From contig JADJNW010000004.1 in assembly GCA_016714085.1 (NCBI GenBank), positions 682,001 through 746,000 of the forward strand: a DNA stretch of 64,000 nucleotides, read 5' to 3'. The notes below the pieces were generated by a model. That model had not been told where the DNA came from and did not search any database. It worked only from the letters and a program-made list of their open reading frames with translations. The stretch comes from Saprospiraceae bacterium. Lineage in GTDB: Bacteria; Bacteroidota; Bacteroidia; Chitinophagales; Saprospiraceae. Positions 1-9,025 of the stretch are shown here, in pieces; position 1 is the stretch's first letter, and every line of letters starts with the position of its first letter. Both the position numbers and the translations under genes were made by a program.

Positions 1-1607
1 GGCGTTGCCGAAGTTGTATTAGAAACCAAATGAATATATTGCTTCATTCGGTTATAACTAAATTTTACAGAATTCTGATCGTTTATTACATAATTAGCGG
101 AGAAACGCGGCTCAGGCGCTGAAAACGTTTTAATCTTATCCCAGGAATCGTAAGAAATACTATCAATAATAGCGTCTTCGCTGGTTGGAGCGCCATTTTC
201 ATACAAATAAATCGTCTCCTTACCCAGGCGTTGGAACAAAGAATAGCGCAAGCCGTATTGTAAGGTCAAATTGCGAATGGGTTCATGTTCGTAACTTACA
301 TACACCGCGCCTTCAAAAGCGTGATTATGCTGGATGTCAATTTCATTAAAAATAGACTCCTCGCCTACGCCTACGGCTCTACCGGGATGAAAACGATAGT
401 AATTTCCTTCTGCGCCAAAGTCTAATTTACTTTTGGGTGTAAAGAAATAACTCAAATCGCCTTTTATTACATGATTAAAAATATTGGCATCCCAATCAAA
501 TGCTTCGGAGCCTTCGCGGATACCAAAGGAATAGCCATAATCGCTGTAAACTGCGGTGAAATTGGAAAATAATTTGTCGGAAAATAAGTGATTCCAGCGC
601 AAAGAGGCTGTGCCATTGCCCCAATCGGAAGTGAATTGATCGCCAAAATTGAAGACATCCCGGCCGAAGTAGCCGGAGAGATACAAACGATCTTTTTCAC
701 TAATATTAAAATTAGCTTTTGCATTTAAATCATAGAAATACACGACGTTATCTTTCAATTCAGGATCAAATTTTAAGAATAAATCCCCATAAGAACGCCG
801 ACCTGCAATCATAAAAGAACTCTCGTCTTTCTGAATCGGGCCTTCCAAAGTCAAACGACTCGAAATAATGCCAAGTCCGCCCGCCATTGCAAAGTTTTTC
901 CGGTTGCCATCGCGCTGGCGCACATCGAGCACTGAAGACAAACGCCCACCGTATTTCGCAGGAATGCCACCTTTATAAAGCTTGGAATCCTTGATAGCAT
1001 CGACATTAAAAACGGAAAAAAGCCCAAATAAATGAGAAGAATTATACACCGTCGCTTCGTCGAGCAAAATCAAATTCTGATCCACATTACCGCCGCGCAC
1101 GTTGAAGCCCGTCGCACCTTCGCCGACCGAGCTAACGCCGGGTAGCAATTGAATACTCCGAATCAAGTCGGCTTCACCTAATACTTGTGGAATTTTCTTT
1201 ATTTGTACCGCGCTGAGGTTCTCCACGCTCATCTCCACGCTTTTGACGTTGCGATCTTCCTCTTTCGCCGTCACGACTACTTCTTCGATCAGCAGCCCTT
1301 CGGGTTCGACTTCAATGTCTAATGTTTTACTTGCAGTAAGCGAAACATTCAGCGTTTTGGTTTGAAAACCTAAATAACTAATAAGGATTTTGTAAGTGCC
1401 AGCCGGAATCGAGATCGAGTAAAAGCCATAAGCATTCGTGGAAGTGCCGGTTTCTAATTCTTGTACAAAAACGGCGGCGCCGATGAGTTCTTCGCCATTA
1501 CTGGCGTCGCGGATATGACCGCTGAGGGTGAATTTTTCCTGAGAAAAGCCAGTAAAAGCTGACATCACCAGGAATAACAACAGGTGAAGTTTCAACAAAT
1601 TGTTCAT
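1..1607 (-). CDS. TonB-dependent outer-membrane receptor, 3' part outside window
   Basis: This is the N-terminal 535 residues of a SusC/FecA-like TonB-dependent receptor, which imports a ligand across the outer membrane. The frame is open from an ATG at 1607 to the window edge, so the rest of the barrel is missing. A signal peptide ends near ...GFSQE (about residue 22). It is followed by a carboxypeptidase-regulatory-like beta-sandwich (about 25-110) with the typical GFQTKTLNVSL strand, and then a plug domain (about 120-240) with the motifs LLPGVSSVGEG, FNVRGGNVDQN and KYGGRLSSVLDVRQRDG. Alternating aromatic beta strands of the barrel start after that. Architecture and motifs match Bacteroidota receptors that carry an N-terminal CarboxypepD_reg-like domain. 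No SusD partner is visible on this side, and the ligand cannot be predicted. Confidence 0.93.
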   Translation of the reverse strand, partial: MNNLLKLHLLLFLVMSAFTGFSQEKFTLSGHIRDASNGEELIGAAVFVQELETGTSTNAYGFYSISIPAGTYKILISYLGFQTKTLNVSLTASKTLDIEVEPEGLLIEEVVVTAKEEDRNVKSVEMSVENLSAVQIKKIPQVLGEADLIRSIQLLPGVSSVGEGATGFNVRGGNVDQNLILLDEATVYNSSHLFGLFSVFNVDAIKDSKLYKGGIPAKYGGRLSSVLDVRQRDGNRKNFAMAGGLGIISSRLTLEGPIQKDESSFMIAGRRSYGDLFLKFDPELKDNVVYFYDLNAKANFNISEKDRLYLSGYFGRDVFNFGDQFTSDWGNGTASLRWNHLFSDKLFSNFTAVYSDYGYSFGIREGSEAFDWDANIFNHVIKGDLSYFFTPKSKLDFGAEGNYYRFHPGRAVGVGEESIFNEIDIQHNHAFEGAVYVSYEHEPIRNLTLQYGLRYSLFQRLGKETIYLYENGAPTSEDAIIDSISYDSWDKIKTFSAPEPRFSANYVINDQNSVKFSYNRMKQYIHLVSNTTSAT

Positions 1608-1834
1608 TAGTTGTAGATTGTTTTAGATGGTTTCAAAAGTAAACTCGAGGTATTGATACCTAAAATCGGTGTCAACCCCCACTTGGAGACGTCATATTTA
1701 AGTTAATAGTTTCTTTGATTCTACCAATGGCTTATAAAATGAGATCAACGTATTCATTTTTTCTACTATTGGTATATAATAGAAAGGAATCCAATGTTAA
1801 ATAAAAGTAAATTATTTAGTTGGCATATAATATT

Positions 1835-2281
1835 TTACCCAAAATAGCCCACGCCTTTCGCCATGAGCGTGGCCAAGAGTGGAATAATGATTACCAATAA
1901 CAATTCCAGGCGAATAAGCATTATGATATTCTTAGGTATATCCACCAGTTCATCCATATCCTTGCCCTTACGGTTGCGCAAAAAGAAAATGGTTGGATAA
2001 ATAGATAAAAGCGCCATGATAATAAATAAAGTAATTTTGGTATGGAAAATCCAGTTTTTGGTATAGAATTCGGCAGGCTTGCCTACACCAAACCAAAGCG
2101 TCAAACCCATTGCCACTACTAATATTGCAGAGATACCATATATTGCGTCCACGATAGAAATGCGCAAAATTTCGCTGCGGGTCATTTGCTTTTTGAGCAT
2201 TAAATGTTCAGCAACAACGGAACTTACCACCGCGAAAATGCTGATAAAGTGTAAGTAACGAATGAGGATTTCGAGTGTCAT
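1835..2281 (-). CDS. DUF2214-family four-helix membrane protein
   Basis: 148 residues with four hydrophobic segments, at about 7-25, 45-65, 80-100 and 122-145. The short loops carry charged motifs, including RYLHFISIF near the start and AEHLMLKK after helix 1. These features and the size match the DUF2214 family of small inner-membrane proteins, whose function is not known. The conserved histidines (in YLHF and AEHL) recall haem- or quinone-binding membrane proteins, but that is only an impression. It is divergent from the SRPBCC gene at 2426, with a 145-bp AT-rich spacer holding both promoters. The start was chosen because the ATG at 2281 precedes the first helix directly. Confidence 0.75.
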   Translation of the reverse strand: MTLEILIRYLHFISIFAVVSSVVAEHLMLKKQMTRSEILRISIVDAIYGISAILVVAMGLTLWFGVGKPAEFYTKNWIFHTKITLFIIMALLSIYPTIFFLRNRKGKDMDELVDIPKNIIMLIRLELLLVIIIPLLATLMAKGVGYFG

Positions 2282-2425
2282 GATTGGAATTCAATTGGAT
2301 ATGCGCTCAAGATAGAAAATCTTTATAAATTTAAGCGATCAAGGATGTAGATCAAAGCTTGTTTTGTTATTATCAAAATGTAATATTATATTTTAATTAA
2401 AATATTATAATTACTATTTAATATC

Positions 2426-2860
2426 ATGAAAAACATTCAAACCGAAATTATTATTAATGCCAGCGCCGAAAAAGTTTGGAATATTCTGACCGATTTTGCA
2501 AAATATCATGAGTGGAATCCTTTTATTAAAAATAGTAAAGGTGAAGCGAGAGTAGGGGCAACGCTTGAAAACTCGATGCATCTGGAAGGGCAAAAGCCGC
2601 AAATATTCAAGCCAAAAGTACTGGAAGCAAGGCCCAATCAATCTTTCCGCTGGCTGGGCAGTTTATTTATTAAAGGTTTATTTGATGGAGAACATTACTT
2701 TCGTTTAGAGCCACTAAATGAAAATCAAGTAAAGTTAATTCACGGTGAAAATTTTAGCGGCATTTTGGTTGGCATGATTTTGAAGATGGTTGGTGAGGCT
2801 ACGAAACAAGGATTTGTAAAAATGAATGAAGCGCTAAAAGCGAGGGCAGAGAACAAGTAA
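2426..2860 (+). CDS. SRPBCC-family (START-like) hydrophobic-ligand protein
   Basis: 144 residues of the SRPBCC/Bet v1-like fold. The opening strand INASAEKVWNILTDFAKYHEWNPF is the classical start of polyketide-cyclase-like SRPBCC proteins (AxxVWxxLTDFxxYxxWNPF). The middle contains the paired strands RWLGSLFIKGLFDGEHYFRLE, and a C-terminal helix follows (about 115-142). Family members bind lipids or other hydrophobic molecules in a central cavity; no ligand can be assigned here. The ATG at 2426 follows an AT-rich leader without a clear Shine-Dalgarno sequence, as is usual in this phylum. The gene is divergent from the DUF2214 protein. Confidence 0.82.
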   Translation: MKNIQTEIIINASAEKVWNILTDFAKYHEWNPFIKNSKGEARVGATLENSMHLEGQKPQIFKPKVLEARPNQSFRWLGSLFIKGLFDGEHYFRLEPLNENQVKLIHGENFSGILVGMILKMVGEATKQGFVKMNEALKARAENK

Positions 2861-2920
2861 AGGCAGGCGAACAAGTTTTTGCTAAATTCTGCGTTTGTAG
2901 AGGATGAATTTTAAGATGTA

Positions 2921-3581
2921 ATGCAAATTTTTCATATAAGGTCTTTACTCATAGGGATTTTCCTGGGTTTGTTGTCGAATGCGCTTTGGTTCGCTGAAAT
3001 CAATTGGATCGTAGGTTGGGAAGGCTTCGACTGGGTATCACATATTCACTATTCTGTATTTATAATCGCTTTATTATCAGTTTTTTCTTACGTATTGCCA
3101 TTTCGTTTTATCCGAAATATTTCTTTGAAACAATTTTGGCAAGCAACGCTTAGAAATGTACCCTGCTACGCTGGTGGCTTTTTTCCTGGCGAAAACAATT
3201 TTATTCAGCATTTATACCCAATTATATGGTTATTTAAATGGCAATGCATTACTAGCATTGCTCCTCGTGGTGGTGCTGTTGATCGCCTTTTCTATACATT
3301 TTGTCACCAAAAAAACATTACATCGCGTTCGCTGGGGTCACGGTTTTTTTATTGCCCTGGGCATCGTGACGGTCGTGCCGCTCAGCATACTCACCGTTCG
3401 GCTATTGCCGGGTTTTGGCGAGCATAAAAGTTTTGTAGATGCAGTCAAAATGGGGTATCCGTTCTTCTGGATCACAGTAATGATGGGGCTTCTGGGAATG
3501 CGCACCGCTATGTGGAAACCCGAATCAGATGTGACCGTGACGCAGGAGGATATTCTCGACGATTTTTCGGAAGAGGATTAA
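2921..3581 (+). CDS. Six-helix membrane protein of unknown function, frameshifted
   Basis: Two overlapping frames read as one protein of about 220 residues if one base is removed near 3158-3163 (a CCC run). The first frame then continues ...LRNVPATLVAFFLAKTIL. The joined product has about six membrane helices: LLIGIFLGLLSNALWF, FIIALLSVFSYVLPF, TLVAFFLAKTILFSIY, ALLALLLVVVLLIAF, FFIALGIVTVVPLSILTV and PFFWITVMMGLLGM. It ends in an acidic tail (ILDDFSEED). I do not recognise the family. The break fits the homopolymer-indel pattern seen elsewhere in the window, so an assembly error is more likely than a true pseudogene. Confidence 0.6.
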
Positions 3582-3649
3582 TGGGAATATTTACTTGCTA
3601 TTTTCTTCAGAAATTTGCTTAAATTTCCAGCAGAACCAACGCTTAAACA

Positions 3650-4453
3650 ATGCGATTTTCCTATTACTTTCCGATACTCCTGCTGGTATTGCTCTTGATG
3701 GCTTGTAATAAAAAAAGCGATTCCGTTGATACCGCAGAGAAAAATACGACCCAGCCGCTCAACCGCGACTCGATCCGACAAGTCTATGAATCCTTGATCA
3801 AGACGAAAAAAAACTTGCTTCCTGCCGCGCAAATTGTAGAAACCGGAAGGCTTCGGCCGGTGGATGAAGGCCCGAGCGATACGGTTTTCTTCGTTTTCCG
3901 GGAGGAAATGCTAAAAGTAATCGAGCAACGCAACGAATTTCGCTTGCTGGAAATGGTGCACCACAATATTCATAATGGTTTTGGCGGGGATGGTGGCATT
4001 GCAGGTTTTGTAGAAGGCTGGAAATTGGATACACAACAAGATAGTTCGGCTTTGTGGCAAACCTTGAAAGATGTGCTGCTCACGGGGGGCACATTTAGTC
4101 CTGATCGTCAGACCTTTACAGCGCCATATTATATTGCAACTTTTCCTAATGCTTATGAATCGGATGTCTTTGGCGTCATTATTGGCGAGGGCGTGCGTGT
4201 ACGCGCTGCGCCGGGCTTGAATACTCAAGTATTAAAAACGATTTCTTATGCAGTGTTGCCAGTACTCGACTGGAAAGGCGAAGAGGCGACGATTGATGGA
4301 GAAACTCATCCCTGGATAAAAGTAAAACTAACTGATAATCAGGAAGGTTATGTATTTGGTAAATTTATTCGATCACCCCAGGATTATAGTGCTATTTTTA
4401 CACGCCAAGCCAATGGTAGCTGGCTCATGACTTCTTTTGGAAGTGGGGATTAA
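3650..4453 (+). CDS. Lipoprotein with C-terminal SH3-like domain
   Basis: 267 residues starting with a lipoprotein signal peptide (LLMACNKK; lipobox cysteine at about residue 19). A helical domain of unknown type occupies about 40-165. A bacterial SH3 (SH3_3-like) domain follows at about 175-250, with the characteristic GVRVRAAPGLNTQVLKTISY and later HPWIKVKL...EGYVFGKFIRSP strands. Such proteins sit in the periplasm and are often thought to bind peptidoglycan or other envelope components; the partner here is unknown. The gene is followed by a short 7-nt iterated array (4472-4496), which is described among the findings. Confidence 0.8.
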   Translation: MRFSYYFPILLLVLLLMACNKKSDSVDTAEKNTTQPLNRDSIRQVYESLIKTKKNLLPAAQIVETGRLRPVDEGPSDTVFFVFREEMLKVIEQRNEFRLLEMVHHNIHNGFGGDGGIAGFVEGWKLDTQQDSSALWQTLKDVLLTGGTFSPDRQTFTAPYYIATFPNAYESDVFGVIIGEGVRVRAAPGLNTQVLKTISYAVLPVLDWKGEEATIDGETHPWIKVKLTDNQEGYVFGKFIRSPQDYSAIFTRQANGSWLMTSFGSGD

Positions 4454-4628
4454 TATCAAGTTGGGGGTTAGAAGTCGGAAGTACGAGTATCCAATTGGTT
4501 GACAACCAGTTATTTGAGTTATGAGAATCATGTCTCCTATTCTTGTAAATAGTATAAATGTTGAAATTAAAAACAAAACCAAGGGGCTTGATTGTTATAC
4601 CTTCTATTCAAATCTTAATTTCACCTGC

Positions 4629-5225
4629 ATGGCCGATATCTGGAATTACTTGAAAAATTTGTTTAATAAATCCGAAGAAAGCTCGCCTTCGCAGCCTTAT
4701 TTACACGAGATGATCGAGCGCAGCGAAGAAGAAAAATCGGATTATGCGCATTGGAAAGAAACACTGGTGCGGCGTCGCCTCACGGATTGGTTGAACGATC
4801 AATACGCCATTTTTCGGGTGCTACCAAATGATATTGATGAGGCGATGGATTTTCTGGATACGCCGTCTTCCAAGGGTTTTGTGATTCATTTTTATAAAAC
4901 GAATTATAGCCGCCGAGATGTGACACACCTCTTGGATTATCTGAGAGAACAAGTATTGGGATTGGATTATCGGACTCAAATTTCGGATAGTCGCACTTTT
5001 AATCGCCCGAATTGGGTAGAAACCATTGAGCGTCATTACCTTAAACCTAAGCCTGATTTTCAGCATGAAGGAAAATTCAATCAAAAATACGGCAACATTA
5101 CCATCGAAATGAGCTTGCGCAATGAACAACCGCATCAGCTCAAATTTCAAGCGACGAGTTATAAAGACCATTTATTTAAAGACGCCCATGATTTTGAAGA
5201 ATTAATGCAGGAGGTTTTGATTTAA
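4629..5225 (+). CDS. Conserved hypothetical protein, about 198 residues
   Basis: I do not recognise this family. The ATG at 4629 (MADIWNYLKNLF) is preferred to the in-frame upstream ATG at 4521. The upstream stretch is low-quality, lysine/asparagine-rich and overlaps the intergenic array, whereas MADIWNYL begins an amphipathic helix. The protein is soluble, without signal peptide or membrane helix, and acidic/basic mixed. It contains a segment SSKGFVIHFYKTNYSRRDV and a basic C-terminal beta-rich part (NITIEMSLRNEQPHQLKFQ). It ends 17 bp from the convergent ATPase gene. Confidence 0.6.
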   Translation: MADIWNYLKNLFNKSEESSPSQPYLHEMIERSEEEKSDYAHWKETLVRRRLTDWLNDQYAIFRVLPNDIDEAMDFLDTPSSKGFVIHFYKTNYSRRDVTHLLDYLREQVLGLDYRTQISDSRTFNRPNWVETIERHYLKPKPDFQHEGKFNQKYGNITIEMSLRNEQPHQLKFQATSYKDHLFKDAHDFEELMQEVLI

Positions 5226-5241
5226 TATTAACTCTTTATGC

Positions 5242-7725
5242 TTATTTTTTGAAAAATTTATATGCTTCAAACCAAAAAACACTCACAAACGCTACTGCTG
5301 CAGCAATCAACCAATCGTGCCAATCGAGTGGTGTCAAATGAAATGTTACTCTAACAAAAGGAATAAATTGAAGGCACACTAGCAACACCATAGAAGCAAC
5401 CAATACCACAGGTAATAGATTATTTTTGTAGCGAATCGTATTGATAATCGTTTCCTGGAATGAGCGATTGACTAAGGTTAAATATACATTACTGATAATC
5501 AATGTAATAAAAGCCATTGTGCGTGTCACATCTTCATCATGTCCAGTAGTCATTGCCCAGAAATAAACACCCAGTACCCCGATAGAAATGATTAATCCTT
5601 GTAATATGCTGCCCGACAGTTCCCGCCATGAAAATAGTCCTTCTGAGCGGCGGCGAGGTCTTCGCTTCATTGTTCTTATCTCCATAGGTTCATTTTCAAA
5701 AAAGATCGAACAGGTCGGTCCCATAATCATCTCAAGGAAAATGATGTGTACTGGCGTGAAGATATTTTTAAATGGCCAGTTTAATAGCAAGGGTATGAGC
5801 ACCATCAAAATAATTGGAATATGAATAGAAATAATATAGCGAATGGCTTTTTTGAGGTTATGATAAATCTTTCGACCATTAGCAATGGCATCAACCATTT
5901 TGTCCAGATTATCATCAGTAATCACCAGAGACGCTGCTCTTTTGGCAATATCCGTGCCACGGTTGCCCATTGCTACGCCAATATTGGCAGCCTTTAGAGC
6001 AGGCCCATCGTTCACGCCGTCGCCAGTCATGGCTACCACTTCGCCATTATTTTTTAAAGCTTCAACTATTTGCAGTTTAGCTTCGGGAAACATACGCACG
6101 AACAAATCCACCTCTTTTACTACTTGTTTTAGGTCGGTCGCCGACATTGCCATCGTTTCATCACCTGTAATAAACTTTCCATTATTGCGAAAACCGCTTT
6201 CATTGGCAATGGTAACTGCGGTTTCAGCATAATCACCTGTTAGCATTTTTACTTGAATACCCGCCTCATAAAACTGCTCAAATACTTTCCGAATACCTTT
6301 TTTGGGAGGGTCATATAATGCGACCAATCCCAGGAATTGCCATTCAAAAGAATCGTGATGATCAGGAAAATCAGTAATTTTTTCAGTAATATTTACCTTG
6401 GCAACACCAAGAATTCGATACCCTTTGACAGCAAGCTCTCCAGTGATTGCCAGGATTTTCCTTTCTTCTTCTTTACCCAGACTGGCATTTCGCAGAATTC
6501 GTTCTACCGCGCCTTTGCAAGCAATCACTTGATGATCAGCGTTTTCCCAAACATGTGTCATCATTGGCGGCTTGCCTTCGAGTGGATACTCATGTACCAT
6601 GCGATACTGATCTCTTACGTCTATCCGAGTATTTTGGAGATAAGCTTCATGCAAAGCCTTTTCCATTGGGTCAAAAGGAGAAGCTTCGCTAGCCCACATT
6701 GAGTAAGCAACTACCTCATTATCAGCTATATTCGAAGAATCATTTATTGTGATAATTTTATTTGATTTAAAATCATAAACTGCAGCAAGTGACATCGCAT
6801 TTTCAGTAATTGTACCGGTTTTATCCAAACAAATCACGCTCGCCGACCCCAGGCTTTCTACTGTAATAGGCTGCTTTACTAATAATCCAATGCGACTCAT
6901 GCGATACGCGCCTATCGCCATGAATGAGGAGAAAGCGACAGGAATCTCTTCAGGGATAAGCGACATAGTCATTACTAAGCCAAATAACAAGCTGATAATC
7001 AAATCATTCGTAGAAAAATAATTAATACCAAATACCACCAAAAACGCTACTAATCCCACCAAAGCCATCTGTTGAACAAAGCGATTGACCTGACTTTGAA
7101 GAAGCGATTTTTCGGGTGCAATATCTTCCATGCTTTTGCCAAGCTTTGCTAAAGCTGTTTGATTGCCAATTTTTGTCACCTTTGCGTAGCACATACCAGA
7201 AGTAATGGTCGTGCCTTGTAGTAAAGTACTGTCTACATTTTTGAAAACTGAGATCGATTCACCTGTCATAATCGCCTCATCCACAGAGCAATCGTTCTGT
7301 TGCAACACGACTCCATCCGCAGGTATTTGTTCGCCTTCCGAAAGTAACATTATATCGCCTGGCACCAATTCTTCGGAAATTACTTCAACTTCTATCCCAT
7401 CGCGAATTACTTTAATATTACCTTGGGTATACCTGCGCAAACCTTTGATAGCATTGGCACTGCGCAATTCCTGATAAAGCGAGGTCGCTATCACCATCAT
7501 CATTGCAAATAGCATGATTCGCCCTTCGTACACATTTCCAAGGAAAAAATAAATGCCACATACCACTATAAGGATCATAAACATTGGCTCGCGCACCACA
7601 TCCCAAAACATCAAAAGCAGATTACGTGTCGTACCAGTATAGAAAGTATTTTTGCCAAATTGCTTTTGCAATGCAGATACTTCATTGGAAGTCAATCCTT
7701 TAAATATTAATTGCTTTTCTTGCAT
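5242..7725 (-). CDS. P-type (calcium-type, P2) cation-transporting ATPase
   Basis: 827 residues with the complete P-type ATPase core. There is an N-terminal cation-ATPase segment with two helices. The actuator motif is MTGESISV (about 157-164). The phosphorylation motif is DKTGTITE, with Asp at about residue 300. The nucleotide-binding motif KGAVERIL follows, then MLTGDYAETA and the hinge MTGDGVNDGPALK (about 565). The C-terminal cation_ATPase_C helices include FLEMIMGPTCSIFFENEP. In family terms this is a PMCA/SERCA-like pump that exports Ca2+ (or another divalent cation) from the cytoplasm. Helix 4 carries LIPEEIPVAF, a PE-containing ion-binding site compatible with Ca2+. The gene is divergent from the acetyltransferase at 7847. 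Full length; no anomaly seen. Confidence 0.93.
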   Translation of the reverse strand: MQEKQLIFKGLTSNEVSALQKQFGKNTFYTGTTRNLLLMFWDVVREPMFMILIVVCGIYFFLGNVYEGRIMLFAMMMVIATSLYQELRSANAIKGLRRYTQGNIKVIRDGIEVEVISEELVPGDIMLLSEGEQIPADGVVLQQNDCSVDEAIMTGESISVFKNVDSTLLQGTTITSGMCYAKVTKIGNQTALAKLGKSMEDIAPEKSLLQSQVNRFVQQMALVGLVAFLVVFGINYFSTNDLIISLLFGLVMTMSLIPEEIPVAFSSFMAIGAYRMSRIGLLVKQPITVESLGSASVICLDKTGTITENAMSLAAVYDFKSNKIITINDSSNIADNEVVAYSMWASEASPFDPMEKALHEAYLQNTRIDVRDQYRMVHEYPLEGKPPMMTHVWENADHQVIACKGAVERILRNASLGKEEERKILAITGELAVKGYRILGVAKVNITEKITDFPDHHDSFEWQFLGLVALYDPPKKGIRKVFEQFYEAGIQVKMLTGDYAETAVTIANESGFRNNGKFITGDETMAMSATDLKQVVKEVDLFVRMFPEAKLQIVEALKNNGEVVAMTGDGVNDGPALKAANIGVAMGNRGTDIAKRAASLVITDDNLDKMVDAIANGRKIYHNLKKAIRYIISIHIPIILMVLIPLLLNWPFKNIFTPVHIIFLEMIMGPTCSIFFENEPMEIRTMKRRPRRRSEGLFSWRELSGSILQGLIISIGVLGVYFWAMTTGHDEDVTRTMAFITLIISNVYLTLVNRSFQETIINTIRYKNNLLPVVLVASMVLLVCLQFIPFVRVTFHLTPLDWHDWLIAAAVAFVSVFWFEAYKFFKK

Positions 7726-7846
7726 TTATACGACTAAATCTTATAATGATTGATTAAAGTTAGCAAACTTCTTTTGACACTGTATGATTTTAATCAACTC
7801 AATAAAGAAATTTATTACATTCGCTCCATCAAATTTTGCTAGAAAC

Positions 7847-8359
7847 ATGATTACACTTGCTTCTTTTCAAGATATTCCTGAGTTAGTAAATCTTATCAAT
7901 AGCGCCTATCGCGGCGAAGGCTCCAAGCAAGGCTGGACGACCGAGGCCGATCTGATCGGTGGTTTGCGCACGGATTATGATCATTTACAGGAAATTTTTA
8001 ATGATCCTGATACCACTTTTTTAAAGTTTATCGATGAAACAGACTCTATTATAGCTTGCGTCCGTTTGCAAAAGAAAGAAGATAGAATTTATCTTGGAAT
8101 GCTCAGCGTTTCACCAAAATTACAAGCAAAAGGTATTGGAAAACAATTACTTACGGCTGCGGAAGATTACGCTCGTCAACAAAACTGTCGGGCTATTTTT
8201 ATGACTGTTTTCTCGGTACGTCCGGAGTTGGTCGCCTGGTACGAACGCCATGGCTATCACAAAACTGGCGAAACCATTCCATTTCAGCCCAATGAAAAAT
8301 TTGAAGTGGTGATGACGCAGGAATTGGAGTTTTTAGTATTGGAGAAAAAATTGAACTAA
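7847..8359 (+). CDS. GNAT-family N-acetyltransferase
   Basis: The protein is 170 residues long from the ATG at 7847 (MITLASFQDIPELVNLIN), which is the usual position for a GNAT start. An in-frame ATG at 7784 adds 21 residues with no family resemblance and lies in promoter-like AT-rich DNA. The acetyl-CoA motif A is clear: LGMLSVSPKLQAKGIGKQL (V-x-P-x-x-Q-x-x-G-x-G). Motif B follows with VAWYERHGYHKTGETIPF. Substrate unknown; close relatives are annotated simply as GNAT acetyltransferases. Confidence 0.88.
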   Translation: MITLASFQDIPELVNLINSAYRGEGSKQGWTTEADLIGGLRTDYDHLQEIFNDPDTTFLKFIDETDSIIACVRLQKKEDRIYLGMLSVSPKLQAKGIGKQLLTAAEDYARQQNCRAIFMTVFSVRPELVAWYERHGYHKTGETIPFQPNEKFEVVMTQELEFLVLEKKLN

Positions 8360-8400
8360 TTCAATTTTTTCTTAGTTTTAGAGATAAAATCTTAGAAGGA

Positions 8401-8643
8401 ATGAGAGTTGTATTAGAAATAAAGCGATTACAAGATTTAGAAATATTGTTGCCACTTTTTAAGCGGCTGAATATTCGAGTTAAATCAGTGCCAGAAAATC
8501 TATCGGTAATGACAGAACCAGCAATAAAAAAAGAAAAACCACCTTTATCAAAACACATTGGCACTTTGCCTAACTCTGATGTGGAGGCTTTTGAAAAATA
8601 CTTGAAAGAAACCCGCGAGGAATGGGAAAGAAATATCTTTTAG
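8401..8643 (+). CDS. Putative antitoxin of PIN-type toxin-antitoxin pair
   Basis: 80 residues, preceded by AGAAGG six bases before the ATG, an unusually good ribosome site for this window. The N-terminal part (MRVVLEIKRLQDLEILLPL) forms a predicted strand-helix. The C-terminus (NSDVEAFEKYLKETREEWERNIF) is a helix of the kind that antitoxins use to wrap their toxin. The last 22 bases overlap the start of a PIN-domain gene. That coupling and size are typical of antitoxins paired with VapC-like toxins. The family itself is not one I can name; the assignment rests on context. Confidence 0.65.
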   Translation: MRVVLEIKRLQDLEILLPLFKRLNIRVKSVPENLSVMTEPAIKKEKPPLSKHIGTLPNSDVEAFEKYLKETREEWERNIF

Positions 8644-9007
8644 ACACGAACATTGCTATTTACCTCAAAAAGGGCGTGTTAAATATTGAAAACTCTTCTA
8701 TTATCGCAGATGCGGCTAAATTTCCTGCGCAACTATCCATTATTACCAAAATTGAAATATTGGATGGAATGCATCAACAAAAGAAGAAGCAAACGAATAT
8801 AAAAAATTTGTATATGATGCGGAGATTTTTTGGCTGACAGAGGAAATTGTAGAGAAAACTATCGAAATTCGCAGATTAAAGCGTATCAAATTACCAGATG
8901 CAATTATCGCTTCCACCGCTATTATGCATGACCTTACACTACTTACCAATAATACAGGTGATTTCACACAAATACCTGGATTGAACTTTGTAAATCCAAT
9001 GGTGTAA
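8622..9007 (+). CDS. PIN-domain (VapC-like) ribonuclease toxin, frameshifted
   Basis: The PIN domain begins KKYLLDTNIAIYLKKG (first catalytic Asp in LLDTN). It continues ...IITKIEILDGMH and then breaks in a run of four A at 8779-8782. Adding one A restores EEANEYKKFVYDAEIFWLTEEIVEKTIEIRR followed by IKLPDAIIASTAIMHDLTLLTNNTGDF, which holds the remaining acidic residues (LPDAIIA and NNTGDF). The combined protein of about 129 residues is a complete PIN endoribonuclease of the VapC type. It overlaps the putative antitoxin by 22 bp and ends 18 bp before convergent rfbD. The indel is probably a base-calling error. Confidence 0.75.
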
Positions 9008-9025
9008 TAAATGGGAAGCTTAGGT